In this document: positions 28,424 to 30,089 of the stretch, piece by piece
Position numbering within the stretch: the stretch's first letter is position 1
Layout: each line of letters opens with the position of its first letter
NCBI RefSeq assembly: GCF_000003815.2
Contig: NC_049981.1
Span: 9,522,210-9,552,298, forward strand
Source of the DNA: Branchiostoma floridae
Lineage: Eukaryota > Chordata > Leptocardii > Amphioxiformes > Branchiostomatidae
Direction: 5' to 3'
Length of the DNA stretch: 30,089 nucleotides
The notes under the pieces: generated by a model
What the model saw: the letters and a program-made list of their open reading frames with translations, nothing else
The model's database searches: none
What the model was told of the DNA's origin: nothing
Program-made: the position numbers and the translations under genes

Positions 28424-29150
28424 GATTGCAATATGCTGTATTTGCTCGCGAGCAAATGTCGGCCTTTCTAGTGTTTCTTTCTTTCTTTCTTTCTTTCTTT
28501 CTCCTGTCAAATCTTCAGAACACGGTATCTCCCTTGTTCCTCAACCGAATGACTTGAAATTTGGCACAAGGGTAGAGTGGGCCAATACCCTCGGACGTTT
28601 TTTTCATTTTTTCCATATCTGTCTCTTAAATGATTTTATTAAGGTTTTTTGGTCATCTTAAGACCAAAACTGTATATTTGGGCCCCCTGTACCCTGGTAT
28701 TATAACCGAATGAGCTGAAATTTGGTACAGATGTGCCTTGATAAGTCCCCCATATAGATTCAATATCAGTTTTGGTGTACAGTATAACAAAATACTTATT
28801 TTTGCGATTTTTTGGTCATTTTTTACCAAAAAAGGGCACTTTTGGCTCCTGTACCTTGGTTTTAGAACCGGATGACCTGAAATTTAGTATAGGAGTGCCC
28901 TAGACATATGCGCACATGGATTCAATAACACTTGAGGCATACGGTACAATAAAATGCTCAATTTTGCGATTATTTGGCCATTTTATGACCAAAAAGTACA
29001 CTTTTGGCTATTGTGCTCTGGTTTTAAAACCAAATGACCTAAATTTTGGTAAAAGGGTGCACTAGATATTTATTCAAATGACACATGTATAATTTTTGTC
29101 ATAGACTACGTCAAAATGATATATTTGGGGATTTTTTTGTCATTTTCCAA
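28424..29150 (+). repeat. diverged copy of the ~162-bp satellite family
   Basis: It begins with the unit-end motif (TTGCAATATGCTG, then TTTGCTCGCGAGCAAA, then TCGGCCTTTCTAG ending 28471), next a (TTTC)n microsatellite and CTCCTGTCAAATCTTC. Monomers with GAAATTTGGTA-like cores recur near 28555, 28710, 28880 and 29040. They are clearly more diverged than the 10-15 kb array. Confidence 0.9.
28474..28503 (+). repeat. (TTTC)n microsatellite
   Basis: About six perfect TTTC units directly after the CTAG of the satellite unit end. Confidence 0.95.
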
Positions 29151-29158
29151 TAGCCAGA

Positions 29159-29188
29159 GGGGTCAATGACCTTAAGGTCGTTGACCCC
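29159..29188. other. 30-bp near-perfect palindrome
   Basis: GGGGTCAATGACCTT and its inverted mate AAGGTCGTTGACCCC meet without a loop. A single pair is mismatched. Confidence 0.9.
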
Positions 29189-29309
29189 CAGCTGCAGATT
29201 GGACCTACTGGCATATATGTCTATTTAATCTAATAGATAGGTAACCAATCACTTAGCCTGAATCTATATCCTAAAGAGGGGGGGTGGCAGCCAATCAGCG
29301 AGCCCGGTG

Positions 29310-29985
29310 TTATCTGGAAGAGTCCATTCTTACACGGAGGGGTTCGTTTTTTTTTTAAATTCATCATTGGACTGGTGAAGTCTTTCAGTGGATGCATTTT
29401 TGGACAGGTCTATTTTGCAATTTTACAGAATGTGTGCTGGAAGAGTCTATTCTCGCACGGAGGGGGGATTTTTCAAAATTCATACTTAGTATTTTGGACT
29501 TTGGTGACTTCTAGTTTGTCAAAGTCTTTCAGTAGGGTTATTTTTGGACTGGTCTAATTTGCAATTTTACATGGGTGTTCTGGAAGAGTCCATTCTTGCA
29601 TAGAGGGGGCTTTTTTTTAAATCCATTTTTTGGACTTCAGTGATTATGTCAAAGTCCTATTTTAGCGGATGTATTTTTGGACTGCTCTACTTTACATGGA
29701 AGAGTCCATTTTTTGCACACGGAAGGGGGATTTTTTCAAATTCAGTTTTGAACGGGTGATGATTCAAAATTCAATTTTAGTGGAAGTGTTTTTAGACTGG
29801 TCTATTATACCTTTTTATGCACTGGGACCTTTTTTGCTAAATTCAATTTTGGATTTGGTTTCTTATTCAAAAGGCCAAGGTTTCAGTGGGAGTATTTCTG
29901 GACTGGTCTATTGTGCAAATTCACATAGGGTGCACTGGAGTCCATTCTTGAACGGGGGAATTTTGTAAGACTCATTTTTGGGTTA
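29310..29985 (+). repeat. degenerate ~120-145-bp tandem repeat
   Basis: CTGGAAGAGTCCATTCTTGC-like text recurs near 29314, 29437, 29580, 29696 and 29935. TTTTTGGACTGGTCTATTTT-like text recurs between them. Units are strongly diverged. The overlapping plus-strand frames have no independent support. Confidence 0.75.
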
Positions 29986-30062
29986 AACCGTCATTAGTAA
30001 AAGTGATTTTTCAAATGGGTGATTTTGAAATAGCCTATTGTTGCATGGGGAGGGAGATGGCT

Positions 30063-30089
30063 GAAATATGCTGTATTTGCTCTCAAGCA
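30063..30089 (+). repeat. start of another satellite unit-end motif, cut by the window
   Basis: AATATGCTGTATTTGCTC followed by TCAAGCA matches the hairpin motif that ends the ~1.1-kb units, so the satellite family continues past the window. Confidence 0.8.

Noticed and set aside
29375-29968. 60-99-codon plus-strand frames near the right end
   Set aside because: They fall on a degenerate tandem repeat and share its repeated residues.

Overview
The window is eukaryotic: split genes with GT-AG introns, tRNA-derived SINE-like sequence, MITEs, an LTR element, tandem satellites and one intact rolling-circle transposon. There is no bacterial gene organisation. The BTB zinc-finger gene and the style of repeats suggest an invertebrate deuterostome, with amphioxus (Branchiostoma) my best guess. 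That guess is from memory of repeat types, not from a search.

Layout. 1-790: a 43-bp minisatellite with a 210-bp higher-order period. 1085-1345: a SINE-like copy. 1927-2537: a MITE with 30-bp terminal inverted repeats. 2732-8994 (minus): a four-exon BTB/POZ C2H2 zinc-finger gene whose exons join in phase to 815 codons. Its second intron holds three near-identical 144-bp copies of the end of the BTB exon. Its first intron holds a complete but gene-less LTR element (6973-8633). Its start codon lies beside a 45-bp minisatellite. At 9707 on the opposite strand an acidic first coding exon begins, which suggests a divergent promoter at about 9000-9700.

10025-14900: an AT-rich nested array of ~162-bp monomers in ~1.1-kb higher-order units. 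Each full unit ends in a short hairpin followed by CTAG. A diverged relative occupies 28424-29150 beyond an assembly gap. 16631-17022 is a second MITE, and 17160-18355 is a further repeat-bounded element. 18991-25485 is an intact 2164-codon Helentron protein (OTU protease, DUF6570-like, HUH Rep, PIF1-like helicase, EEP endonuclease). It is followed by foldback tandem repeats (25562-26425) and a hairpin minisatellite whose stem arms covary (26430-27020). 27333-27515 can pair into several nested stems. Two small exon-like segments follow at 27618-27656 and 27848-27997, on the same strand as the 9707 exon. If they belong to the same gene, the satellite array and Helentron lie inside one ~18-kb intron.

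The host genes and the transposons are not functionally linked. The window is mainly a record of insertion and local amplification around two host genes: the MITE may supply the zinc-finger gene's poly(A) signal, and a minisatellite may have shaped its first splice acceptor.
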